A DNA stretch of 64,000 nucleotides, taken from assembly GCF_048773025.1 (NCBI RefSeq), contig NC_133544.1, forward strand, positions 558,001 through 622,000, read 5' to 3'. The notes beneath the pieces were generated by a model that searched no databases, was not told the DNA's origin, and saw nothing but the letters and a program-made list of their open reading frames with translations. The DNA is from Camelus bactrianus. Its lineage: Eukaryota > Chordata > Mammalia > Artiodactyla > Camelidae. The position numbers and the translations under genes are program-made. This document shows positions 9,514-20,814 of this stretch, piece after piece. Each line of letters opens with the position of its first letter. Within the stretch, counting starts at the first letter, position 1.

Positions 9514-10644
9514 CCTTTTAAGCGGGAGAAATCTAACCCATTCAATAACATCTGAACGCCTTCAGGAAGACCTGGAGCCTGTGTCCCTCCCTGTGGAAGA
9601 AACCGGCTGCAGCAGGTTGCAGCTGCACACCTGCCTGGCCCAGGGCTGACCCCCTGCGGAGGCCGGCGGACGCCGCGGGAGCAGCGTCTCCACGCTGACG
9701 GCGTGAGGGTGCAGGGCAGTGACAACGTGCACGGCTGCAGCACAGCCCCCCAGCCAAAGGACGGCTCCTACAGTTTGCTCTCCAACAGGTGTAAACTTCT
9801 CTTCTGAACAACCCTAACCTAGAGACACACAAAGGGAAGGGAACGCTAAGAAAGCTGCTCACGCCTTAGCTAACCTGACGTAGAACAAGGACAGCACTAC
9901 CCACTGCGTGTCGGCCACCGTGGACCACGTTAAGCTTCCCGATTAAAAGGCAGCAATACACTTTGTGTCTCCACCTAATGCAGGGAAATTACCTCAGATG
10001 TAATATAAAATTGCCAACCCTCCTCCAGGAAAGGCTTGAACTCCCATTGCCCATCTTACGTATCTTCGGCTGATGTTCACTTCTCGTGTTGATGAATAAC
10101 CTCCGTCTTGGGTGTCCTGCAGCTTATATGCTGAGGTATGTAGCATCACCACTAGCATGTCTTATGTGAGACGGAAGAGGGTGGGGGCGGCCGGTACAGG
10201 TTGGTTATGAGAGAAGGAGACGGAGACGGTGGAGCAGAAGGACACAGAGCACATTCACATTACATCTACATGAGGACCACGTCTCCCTGGAGAAAAATGG
10301 AGACAGGCAGAGAGACTCCTGTACAGCCAAGGCGCTGAAGAAAGGTCCACGAGGAGTCACGTAGGGAGGGAAGAGAGGTACTCGGTTTGGAGCGCAGCCT
10401 CGAGGAGGGGACCCGGGACGGGGAGACACGTCATGGGCCCGGAGGTCTTCCCTGGGGAGAGGGCAGCTTGAGAGCGTTAGTAATATGAATGCTAACCAAG
10501 TTACGGATAAGAACAGATGAAAACAGTTTGAACCTTCACAGGGACCAGGAAAATATAAAAAGAGAACCACTCACCAGAGGGGTACAATAGCTAAAACTTA
10601 AAACACTGGAAGGGGCGAACAGGGGACTAGGTGACACCGGAGAC
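9514..10644 (+). other. Intergenic DNA, nothing recognised (unit 1)
   Basis: No gene or clearly classifiable repeat is visible. The tract is conserved in units 2 and 3. Confidence 0.55.
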
Positions 10645-12290
10645 CCCACGTGACCTGGAAGACAGAACCATGGGAATTACCCAGTCAGAACTACAAAAGG
10701 AAGAACAACTTTTTTAAAATTGAGAGCAGTTTAAGGAATCTATGGAACTACATCAACTGTCCTAACATTGGCATGATCAGGCTCCCAGAAGCAGAAGAGA
10801 GAGAGAAAAAAGTTGAAAATGTACTTAATGAAATTATGGCAAAAACGCACCAACCATGAAGAAAGAGAGACATTTCCAGGCGTAGGAATCACACAGTCCC
10901 AAACAAACAGAACCCACAGAGACCCACACCAGGACACGTCACAATTAAAATGGCAAAAGTTAAGGATAAAGAGAGAATGCTGAAGACAGAAAGAGAACAA
11001 GACAGTCACGTACAAGGAACTGCCACAAAGTTAGCAGTTGATTTTTCTGCAGAAACTCTGCAGACCAGATGGGAGAGGCATGATCTATACAAATGCTGGA
11101 TGGAAAATACCTACAACCTAGGAGGAGGTGTCACCCCGCAAATTTGTCATTTACACCTGAAGGAGAGACAAGAACTTCTCAGGCAAGCAAATCCTGGAGC
11201 AGTTCATCAACCCTCAGAGACACGTCAAAGGTCTTCCTGGAGGGGAACACACAGGCTATTGCAAGATGCAAGAATTTACAGCAAAGGCAAATCCCACTAA
11301 AAGGCAAATTAAAGCCTGAGGGCCATCAACTAAATAAGCAAAAGATTAAAAGATAAAATACATAAAATTAACTGTGACTGCAGTAAACAGCAGTTCACAG
11401 GAAGAAGTAAAATATAACATCAAAAAAACGGGGGGCTCACAGAGGGAACTAAAAAAAAAAACACACATGTGAAAACCTGCTCACATTCCTAATCATTAGG
11501 GAAATGTAAATCAAAACCAAAATGAGATGTCACCACAAAGACTACAAGTAAGAAATATTGGTGAAGAGATGGGGTAAACGGAATCCTTGTCGCTGTTAGC
11601 AGGAGTGCAAATTGGTGCAGCCTCGGGGGAAAACAGTAAGGAGTATCCTCAAAACAACTAAAGACAGAACTATCACACGCTCCAGCAATTCCACTCCTGC
11701 CTATACATCCGAAGGAAACAAAAACAAGAATTTGAAAAGATACATGCACCCCAAGGTACATAGCAACTGTATGAACAGGAGTCAGCATACGGAAGCAACA
11801 CAAGTGTCTGTCGGCAGAAAATGGATACAGGTGGTACGATGTATACGCACGACGGAATAATGCTCAGCCGTGCAGAAGAATGATTTCTGCCGTTTGTGAC
11901 ATTGGTGGTTCTCTGCAGTATGAGGCTTAGTGAAGTAAGTCAGACAAAGGCAAATGCTCTACGATATCACTTGTATGTGGAATCTAAACATTAATAGAAG
12001 TGAATAAATATAACAACAGGAAAACAGACACACAGATAGACAGATCAAATTAGTGGTTACCCGCGTGGAGAGGAGAGGGGGAAGGGGCTACGTAAGGACA
12101 GGGAATTAACAAATACCAACTACTATGTATAAAATACATAGGCTACTAGGACTATTGCACAGCACAGGGAGTAGAGTCAGTGCTTCTGATATCTTCAACT
12201 GGAATGTAGTCTCTAAAAGAATTGAATCACCATTTGGTATGCTGTCCACCTGAAACTAATGTAACGTTGTCAATGAAGTGTATTTAACTT
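10645..12290 (+). mobile_element. L1 LINE fragment: ORF1 piece joined to 3-prime end (unit 1)
   Basis: From about 10645 to 11400 the sequence resembles L1 ORF1 (SLRNLWNYINCPNIGMI, EEREKKVENVLNEIM, LAVDFSAETLQTRWER). From about 11455 it jumps to the L1 ORF2 end and 3-prime UTR (ATGTAAATCAAAACCAAAAT, CCAGCAATTCCACTCCTG, CACCTGAAACTAATG). Nearly all of ORF2 is absent, so this is an internally deleted, dead sense-strand copy. Confidence 0.75.
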
Positions 12291-12679
12291 AAGTATATGT
12301 ACATACACAAATTCATATCAAACTAAGGAACCATCTTCAAATTCCACCCACAACACTGGGGATCAATCATGCTTCTCTGTGGGGCGTGACTCCAAGACAT
12401 TGGGCCAAGAAGACGACTCAGGTTACAAAAATGGACATGGCTCCTGCCCCGAGACACACAAGGTCTTGGGACGCTGGTCCAGACTGCGTTCTTTCTCTGA
12501 AACTACCTTACGTTACGTGAGGCTCATTTGCTGTCCATTAGGCCTTTTCCACGTCAGACAGTGACTGAGCCATGTGTGTGCCCAAGGCCTTCCAGGCCGC
12601 TGTCCGTGGTCCTGACTCGGACTAGCAGGCTCTCTCAGCTACTGTCCATGGTTCTGCTTCTGCTGCTCTGCACGGGGTA

Positions 12680-15010
12680 ATGATATTTTTAGATTAAACA
12701 CACTTTGCCCTTTTAGGGTAGTTTTAGGCTAACAGATACGTTGAGCAGAAAGTCACAGAGTTCCATAACTTCCACTGCCTCCACACGTACGCCCAGTTTC
12801 ACCTATTATGAACATCTATCTCCAGTGTGCTACACTTGTCAGAAATGATGAGACAACTTAATAAATTATGATTAACTGAAGTCCATAGGCAACACCATGG
12901 CTCACTATTATCTGCACAGTTCTATGAGTTTTGACAAAGGCATGATGTCATTTGCATCCAGCGGCCCCGAGGCTGCTGTCCATGGAACTGCCTTGATCAG
13001 GTACACTGTTCAGACTGCTGCCCATCGGTCCACCATTTCAGCAACACACAGTACAATTTCACTGCCTTAAGACTCCCTGTACCTCACCTCCTCATTTCCC
13101 ACCCCTCCCACACAAACTCCTGGCAGCCTCTCATCTTCTCATTGCCTCCATAGATGAGCTCCTTCAAATACCATACAGTAGGAATCTCACAGACAGTATA
13201 ACCTTCTCCGGTTGGCTCCTTTCACTTAGCAATGTGCATTTTCATTTCCCCATGTCCTTTTGTGGCTCAATGGCTCATTTCTTCTTCTTTTTTAATGGTC
13301 ATTTCTTATTTTGGGGGACTATGGGAGGGTAATTAATTTTTCTTAATGAAGATACTGGGGATTGAAGCAAGGACCTCATGCATGCTAAGCACACACTCAT
13401 TCATTGATCAATACCCTCCCCCCATTTCTTCTCCTATTAACTTCTTTTTTCAACAGCTTTATTGAGATACAATTGATACACAAAATAAACGCATATATTC
13501 GAGGTACACCTGAGATTGCACATACGCAGACACCTGTGAAACCATCACTACTGTCAAGGTAGTCGACATATCCATTTCTCTAGAAGTTTCCTTGTGCTTT
13601 GGGTCTATTGGGATGGGGGGAGGAGCACACGTATGTGAAGAACATTTATCACGAAATCTACTCTCTTAACAAATATCTGGGTGCACAATGCAGTGTTGTA
13701 AACCGTAGGCACAATGTTACACACAGAGCCTCAGAATAGAACTCATTTTGCATAACTGGAAATTTATACCTATTGAATCACAGCAGAATCAAAGAATATC
13801 ACCACAGAAAATCAATGAAGCACAAAAGAAAGAAGCCAGAAGGAATAGAGGAACAAATTATCTACAAGACAGACAGAGAACTATTAAAAACAACAGTGAT
13901 AATAGGACTTTCCCTGCCACAATTACTTTAATGTAAATGGATTAAATTATCAGAGCAAAAGATAGAGAGCGGCTGAGTGGATAACAAGCAAGGTCCAAAT
14001 CTGTGCCATCACAAGGGACTCACTTTAGGTTTAAGGACACATGTAGGCTGGTCATGAAGGGATGGAAAAACGTACTCCATGAGAAAGGCAAACGAAAGGA
14101 AGCAAGGATGGGTACACTTGGACAAAATAGACTTGAAGGTAAAAACAGTCATAAGACACCCAGAAAGACGCTATACAATGATGAAAAACTCAATTCTTCA
14201 CAGACGGCTTCGTCCTTTTTATTCTGAAATCCTATCCCACTGTCTGGATGCATCCACTCACCTACTGAGGGACATCCTGGGCGCATCCAAGTTTGAGTTA
14301 AGCTACGAACAAAGCACCTGCAGACATTTATAAACCATAAACATCGCTGCGCAGATTTGGGGTGGGCATGAGTTTTCAGCCCATTTGAACAGGTGAGTAT
14401 CTAGGAATGCAGTTGCTGGGTTGTATGGCAAGATTAGGTTTAGATTTTGGAGAACCTGCCGAGCTCTCCTGCAGACGGGCTCTTCCGTTTTGCACCCACC
14501 CGCAGCGGAGGAGGCCTCCTGCTGCCCCACACCCTCACCAGCGTTGGGAGGTGCCGGGTTTCGGTGTTGCTTCTGGACGTCCACCGTTCTAACAGCTGCG
14601 TGGTGGTCTTACTTGTTTTCACTTACAGGCTCCAGCGACGTAGGACGTGGAGGAAACTTGCGCTTCCTTCTCTGCATCTGTGAGTCTTCTTAGGTGACAG
14701 GTCTGTCCAGGGCTTTTAGTCACTTTTAACTGGGTTGTTGCTTTCCTTGTTGCTGACTTTTAACAGTTCTCTGCATATTTCGGACACGAGTCCTTTATCA
14801 GATACGAGGTTTGCAGATGTGTGATTCTCCCAGTCTCTGGCCTGCCTTTCATTCTCTCGACAGTGTCTTCCACAGGCAGGCATTTTCCACTTCAGTTAAG
14901 TTCAGCTAGTGACTTCTTTTTCGTGGAATGCGCTTTTGGTGTTGTACCTCCTGGCTCTTCGCCGAATCAAGGTCACCTAGATTCCCATGGTTCCGTTCTT
15001 TGCGTTGAGG
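12680..15010. mobile_element. Cluster of old L1 fragments in both orientations (unit 1)
   Basis: 12680-13325 and 13425-13745 read like L1 3-prime UTR on the minus strand (AACAGCTTTATTGAGATACA). 13745-14225 reads like the L1 ORF2 start on the plus strand (ATGTAAATGGATTAAATTA, GGGACTCACTTTAGGTTTAA). 14230-15010 is again minus-strand L1 (GTCCTTTATCAGATACGAGG). The stretch 12300-12680 is unassigned. Boundaries are approximate. Confidence 0.6.
13331..13424 (-). mobile_element. Camelid tRNA-derived SINE, Vic-1-like (unit 1)
   Basis: On the minus strand this reads GGGGGGAGGGTATTGATCAA, then a GTGTGCTTAGCATGCATGAG segment, then TTCAATCCCCAGTA and an A-rich tail. That resembles the camelid SINE that starts GGGGAGGGTATAGCTCAG and carries tRNA A- and B-box remnants. 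It is too decayed to be a tRNA gene. It supports a camelid host. Confidence 0.8.
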
Positions 15011-18000
15011 TCAACGACCCACTGTGAGTCAACTTCATGACCACTGTGAGTATGTGCCTCAGCTCGTTTCCTGCTGGGATGCAGGTGCTCCACCACCACT
15101 TGGTGAACAGAGCCCCTTCTCCATTAGGTTGCCTTCGCTCCAGGCGAGCTCTCAGAGGTGGGCCTGGGCAGCGAGAGGTCACTCCCTTATCTGAGCTCCT
15201 TTGGTGCTTCTAGAATGTTCTGCCACTGAGGGGGACATGCAATCAAATGGCCTTCAGCCATCTGCAGAAAAATTATTTCTAACAGAATTTGCACCCAAAC
15301 CAAGGATAAAGTGTAAAGGTAGAATAAAGGCATCCCCTGACAGGCAAGATCTCAGACAACGTCCCTCCAGGCATCCTCTCTCAGGAAGACAGCAGACGGC
15401 CTTTGGACCTGAACTCTCCACGTCAGCTGCCTGCGCCCCGGCCGATCATGGACTCCAGCCACCGTCATTGTGCCAGTCACTTCTTTACGACAAATCTCTT
15501 TCTAGATACAGATACAGACCGTATACACAGAGGTAGGGGTACATCCTACGGATTCCGTTCCCCTGGAGACTAACACACCCTGGGGCACAACGCAGTCTTC
15601 TTCCAACCCACAGGAGCCGACTGACTCCAGAGAGGATGGGAGGGCAGGTCCACGGCACTCAGCAGCGTTCCTGAAGAGGGGGTCTAAACTGCACTGGAAA
15701 GCCAGCTCAAGGGCCCAGCATCGATGCTTAGTTAAGTCTAAAGCACGTGCTTCCACACGTACAACGTGGGAACGTCCAGTTACACGCACTGGGTCTGTTC
15801 ACAACGCAGCGCATTTCCTCCTAAACGGTACATCAAGTGATTGAGCCTCGTAGAAGGAACAGCATCCTGGATTAGAACGGCAGCAAGTGTCACAAACCTG
15901 CTGGAAAGCAGAGTGGATCCCTCCCGCGGGCGGCCCCACTCGGCTTGCTCACTGGCTGCCCAGCACTCGAGCTGCTCAGAAAGGCACCTTCGTGCGGTCC
16001 TGCTGTGAGGAGCATGAGCCGTTCTCCACCTTCGGAGACAAAACGCTGGCTTCCTGTAAGAAAAAATATGGTGCTGCCCAGGGTCCTTGCGCTTCGCCTG
16101 GCCGTGTGGGTGAGCTTCCCCCGTCAGGATCTGTGGCACCAAGTTCACCACACGGAGCAGAGGGAGGCGGCCCAGGCCAGCCAGCGCGTTCCAGAGCCAC
16201 GTCCCGGCCCTCTCCGACCCTCTCCACGCCCTCGTCTCTGGCTGCTGCGCTTCTCAGTGAGGGGCTGGGGGACGCACACCTGACGGCAGCTTGTCAGCTG
16301 AGCTGGAGCCTCAGCCAAGGGACAGCCTTGGAGCAGGTGGGCCCTGGAAGAAGCCCCCGGGACACAGGAGACTGGGGCTCAAGAAGGTGGCTGTGCCCCC
16401 AGTCCCAGGTGAGTCCCCGGGAGGCACCCCATAAGTGAGGGTCCTTGGCTTCACACGGGGCAGAACTCAAGAGCAAGCCGTGGGTCAGGAAGAGTAGGTT
16501 ACTCAGACAGAGGCACACTCCGCAGACAGAGCGCGGGCGTCTCGCTCAGCAGGGAGAGCGGCCACGCGGAGCGGGGGCGCTGGTTCCCATGGGCTCAGTA
16601 GCGTCGCATGCTAACTAGTGGGGGGATCGTTCCAGCCGCCTTGGGGAAGGGGCAGGGGGTCCCAGGACGTGGGCCACCACCCACTTGTTAGCCTTATGGC
16701 CAGCCTCAGAACTGTCCTGGCCCCTGTGGGCACGCCATTCACCAGGCTGGTATGTTACAACGAGCCGACAATGAAGCTCAAGGCCAACTGGAAGTCAACT
16801 CTTCCACCATCTTGGGCCTCAAGATCTATTGGGGGTTGAGTCTCCCACCGTCTCCGTGCTAATTGCTGTGTCATTCCTTTAATGGCGGTGCCCTGCCCCC
16901 TTCCCTCCTGTCCCCCCCACGCAGCAGACCTCAGCGGCAGAGAAACCTGTGAGCCCCCGGGAGTGGTTTAGCACAAATCCTCTCCCGGGGCCGCAGCCTT
17001 CCGTTGCTCCCTGACTCCTCTGGACCCCTCTCGCTCCCCACACCTTCCTCCAAGGGGGGCTGCGGGCTCCCGTGCCCATCAGCCGCCAGCCACTGGGATA
17101 AGAGCGTCAGCACCCAGGGAACGGCGGGAGCAAGGCCCAGCCAGCGCCTTGGCCCCACGTTGGCTAACTCCGTCTGCGGCTCTCGCCCAGGGGCCGTCCT
17201 GCATTTCCTCCTCCTGGAAACGCACAGCCTCCCCGCACTGGTCAACAGCTCCATCCTCCAAACACAGACTCAGCTCCTCTCCCTGCTCCAGCACAGGGCG
17301 CACCCGCCAAGCAGCCTGCCTGCCGTCCTGGTGGGTCTCAGCCCAGGCTGGTCTCTGCCGTGGGAGGTAGGGTGCAGCAGGAGTCAAGACACCAATCCCT
17401 ACTCTGCCTCCGTCACACTCCATGTGATGGGCCTGGAGGGGCAGGCTTGAGTGTTACTGATGGCGCCCCAGTCATAAAACTCTGCTTGGACGGGGCACGG
17501 GGAGGGGGCTTTCTGATTAAAAGATGCAGGCTCAGGGAGCTGAGAAGTCAGGGGTGTGGCCCAGCAGGAGCCCCAGGAGCTGCCCTCCCGCCTACACGGT
17601 TCAGACGGATACCTCCAAGGAGACCGCTGGAGAAGGCAGTGCTGGGGGAGCCGCCTGCTGACACAGGCATGAGCTGAGCGTGGGGACCCGAGCCCTGCAC
17701 ACCTCCACACGGTCCGTCTAATCCATACAACATGGACGCAAGGGTCGTTTTGAGCTGCAGGCAATTAAAAAAGCAGACACAAGGCAATCTCTCCGCCTCC
17801 TGCCTTTTACAAGGCAAAGCAGGGCGATACCTGAGGACACAGCAGACCCTTATCAGCACCTGTCAGCGCCTGCCCTGCGAGCCTGCCTCACTCCCTCTCC
17901 CATTAACCCACGTACCTACCTTCCCCGCTACACTGACCAGAGACACAAAGTCCCTCTCTTTGCCTTCACCCTTGCCTACAACTCAAGTCCTTTAGTTCGG

Positions 18001-18374
18001 GTCTATACACCCAGTGTTAACCCCCTGCCCCCGTACTCATCCAGGGCACCCTCTGTTCCTATCTTCTAATCACTCTGGGAGATGCTTTTTTCAGAAACCT
18101 GAGGTGGAAGGGGGAACTGGCCCCCTCTTCTACAAGAGCAAGCCTCTCCCCGACCTGACAAGGGGCAAGCCAAGTCTGAGACTTCCTACGGTGAGAGCCC
18201 TGGCAAAGAGGAGGGAACGTGCACAGGGAGGTGTCCATCAGCCCTGCAGGAAGACAGCCAGGCAGCTTCCACCTCTAGCTACCTCCATCTGATCCCTGTC
18301 CAGCCGGTACTGGGAGTGCCAGGAGGCACTAGAGATCTGTGTTGAGGCAGGAGTGCAGAATGAAATGGGGATCC
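15011..18374 (+). other. Intergenic DNA, no gene recognised (unit 1)
   Basis: Mixed-composition sequence with no IgG exon, RNA gene or repeat I can name. It is almost identical in unit 2 and only distantly similar after 57198 in unit 3, so its open frames are not under visible coding constraint. Confidence 0.55.
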
Positions 18375-18788
18375 GAGCTGGGAGGACCAGGGTGCACTGC
18401 AGATCTGTGCTGGGAGGACCAGGGTGTAGAGCAGTTCTGTGCTGGACGACCAGAATGCACAAAAGATCTGAGCTGGGAGGACCAGGGTGGAGAGAAGATC
18501 TGTGCTAGGAGGATGAGGGTGCACAGAAGATCTGAGCTGGGAGGACCACAAGGCACGGGAGATCTGAGCTGGGAGGACCAGGATGCATTGCAGATCTGTG
18601 CTGGGAGGACCAGGATGTAGAGCAGTTCTGTGCTTGACGACCAGAATGCACAAAAGATCTGAGCTGGGAGGACCAGGGTGGACAGAAGATCTGTGCTGGG
18701 AGGACCGGGGTGCACTGCAGATCTGTGCTCAGAGGACCAGGATTCACGAGTGATCTGAGCTGGGAGGACAGAGATGCACAGGAGACCA
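18375..18788 (+). repeat. 32-bp minisatellite, about 13 copies (unit 1)
   Basis: Monomer GAGCTGGGAGGACCAGGGTG followed by a variable part and AGATCT. About 13 copies are present; unit 2 has about 7, consistent with loss of six monomers (about 191 bp) between a pair of similar copies. Confidence 0.85.
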
Positions 18789-20167
18789 TCTACAGCAACC
18801 AGCCCAGGAAGCCGCCTGCTCCCCACACGGCAGACCTGCAGGAAGTGAGACCTCTACCTCCAGTGAAAGTCCAAGAAGCCGAACAACCTGTAACAGCACC
18901 CCCATGCCCAGCAGGGGCGTGACCAATAACCGACAGCGTCCATCATTTTGTCCCTGCGTCCGGCTTAGGACCCACATGAGAAAGCCGGACGTGCCCCCAG
19001 CCATCACAGGGGCGCCTGCATCTCATCCCTGGTCCAGCTTCCCCAGCCGACCGCCTCATCACGCACCACGGAGCTCGCCCTTTTTCTCTAAAGAACCTTT
19101 CTATACACAGAAAATATTTTAATAGATTAACATACTATTTATTATACGCTATGCATACATGTATTAGAAACACATGTCACACACGTGTGTCTGTGTACAG
19201 TAACGCTGAACAGTACATACACGTAATAAAACCGCAAAGCTCTCCCGCGTCCCTGCCTGCCTGGAGGCTCTGCCAAGCCCGGTGCTGGGTGTGGACGCCC
19301 TGGCTGCACCAGCTCGGAATAATCAGGCTCTCCTTATCCTGTTAAAGCATTTTCAGCAACTTAGGAGACACAAGGTCTCATGACAGTGGCTCACAGTCGC
19401 TGTTAAAAAGCAGCCCCAAATGCATCTTGGGACCTAGACACAAGCGGAGACGAAAGTGAAGGTGGCGGAGCGGGTCTGAGCAGGGGCGGTGATCCCCGGA
19501 GGAAGCGAGCAGAGCAGGGGTGGCGGGCGGTCCTGTGGGGCCCAGCAGAGCACCTGGGCTGGACTCCGCTCTGTGCAGGCCGGAAGGGGCGCAGCACGCA
19601 TGTCGCCCACCCAGCCCTTGTAGGACACGTGCCCGGGAAGCCCCCTTCCCCACCCGCGGCTCTTCTGAAGTGGGCACTGCGTTGTCCCCCAGGGCCCCTG
19701 ATGCTGCAGGCACAGAACAGCCCAGGGGTGCGCACGGGGCTTGGAGTGAGCGGCGGCACTCCCAGCCAGCAGAAGCTGAAGGTCCCCGCCCCACTCCTGG
19801 GGCACACGCAGCGGTGGAGGGCCTGCACGCTATTGCTCAGCCAGACAGCCTTCTTCCAGCCCCAGAGACCACCGTGAACTCTGCAGCACAGAAGACAGCT
19901 GCTGCTGGGGAAACAGCTTCCCTCTGACCTTGCGTGTTACACCGCCCTGCGGTCAGATATGGGGGACAGGGATGCAGCCACGGATGGAGGGAGAGAAGAG
20001 GCTTGGACCCAGAGGAAGACAGCCGCCCACCCAAGGGGCCGTGCTGGCAGGCGGACAGGACAAAGCTGGGGTTAGGCTGCGGCCTGTGCCCACCGCACTC
20101 ACCAGAGAGGAAAGAGGTGACCACTGGCCCTGGGAGGACCGGGGGCTCAGGGCGGAGGCCGGGTACC
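18789..20167 (+). other. Conserved sequence upstream of the unit 2 I-gamma exon
   Basis: No gene is seen. Part of this tract (18920-19345) is recognisably shared with 60019-60430 upstream of unit 4, so it may hold germline-promoter elements, but I cannot point to any. Confidence 0.5.
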
Positions 20168-20591
20168 CCAGGCAACAGCCAGCCAAGCGGGCAGCACCCC
20201 TGTGGGAGGTAGGGAACAGGTGACCGCCGAGACTCCCACTCTCAGCCCAAGGTCCCAGGACACCACTCGCCCCACCCCCAGGCATCTATGTGAGGCGCCT
20301 CTGCTGCGTCTGGACTCCCCCAGGTCATCTGAGACAGAAACCACCCAGAGAAAAGGGAACTTCAGGAAGCAGGCAGTGCCACCGGTTTCAGTCCTGTTCT
20401 TAGTGTTCGCAGGGTTGCGGGCAGTCAGCTCACATCTACGGGAATCCAGCCAAGAAATCCTAGGAACTGGGGCTGCAGGCACAGAGATCAGCCTGGAGGA
20501 GCGCAGGTGCCTGGGGCCAGAGGAGGGAAGGGGTGGCGGCAGCACGGAGACCCAGGCTGCAGGGGAGCCACCTCCATGGCTTCCACCTTCG
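20168..20591 (+). promoter_or_regulatory. I-gamma germline-transcript exon region (unit 2)
   Basis: Very similar to 1-424, with the donor TTCG|GTGAGT (GT at 20592-20593) just before the switch repeats. The 5-prime end is not determined. Confidence 0.65.
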
Positions 20592-20814
20592 GTGAGTGCA
20601 GCCCAAGAGGAGCAGGGGCAGAGGGAGCGCAGGGGGCATTGGAGGGGAGGCCCCACCTCAGGGACCCCACAAGGCTCCAGGAGCAGCTGAGGTGAAGGCT
20701 GGGAGCTGGTGGGCACAGGCAACCGTCCCACCACCTGGAAGGTCCAGGGACCAGGGGAGACTTCTGGGGACACTGGGGACACAAAAGAGGGTTAAGGTAC
20801 CCAAGGACGAGGAG

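Larger units (their letters stand above)
1..20167 (+). repeat. Tandem IGHG duplication unit 1 (gamma2a-like)
   Basis: First of four tandem units with the order I-gamma exon, switch repeats, IgG exons, intergenic tail. Position 1 aligns with 20168 and 41451, so the window opens inside the I-gamma region and unit 1 is nearly complete. From about 9850 to 18560 this unit differs from unit 2 by only about six to ten bases that I could find, whereas the exon part is clearly more diverged. Confidence 0.85.

Noticed and set aside
10650-12300. Small plus-strand frames such as SLRNLWNYINCPNIGMI
   Set aside because: They are pieces of a dead L1 ORF1, not host genes.
13331-13424. tRNA gene on the minus strand
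   Set aside because: The tRNA-like boxes belong to a decayed camelid SINE. No cloverleaf can be formed with confidence, and the copy is repeated in each unit only because the unit was duplicated.
16560-16860. Possible old repeat in the unit 1 intergenic tail
   Set aside because: Some words looked familiar, but I could not assign a family or ends, so I leave it as unclassified intergenic DNA.
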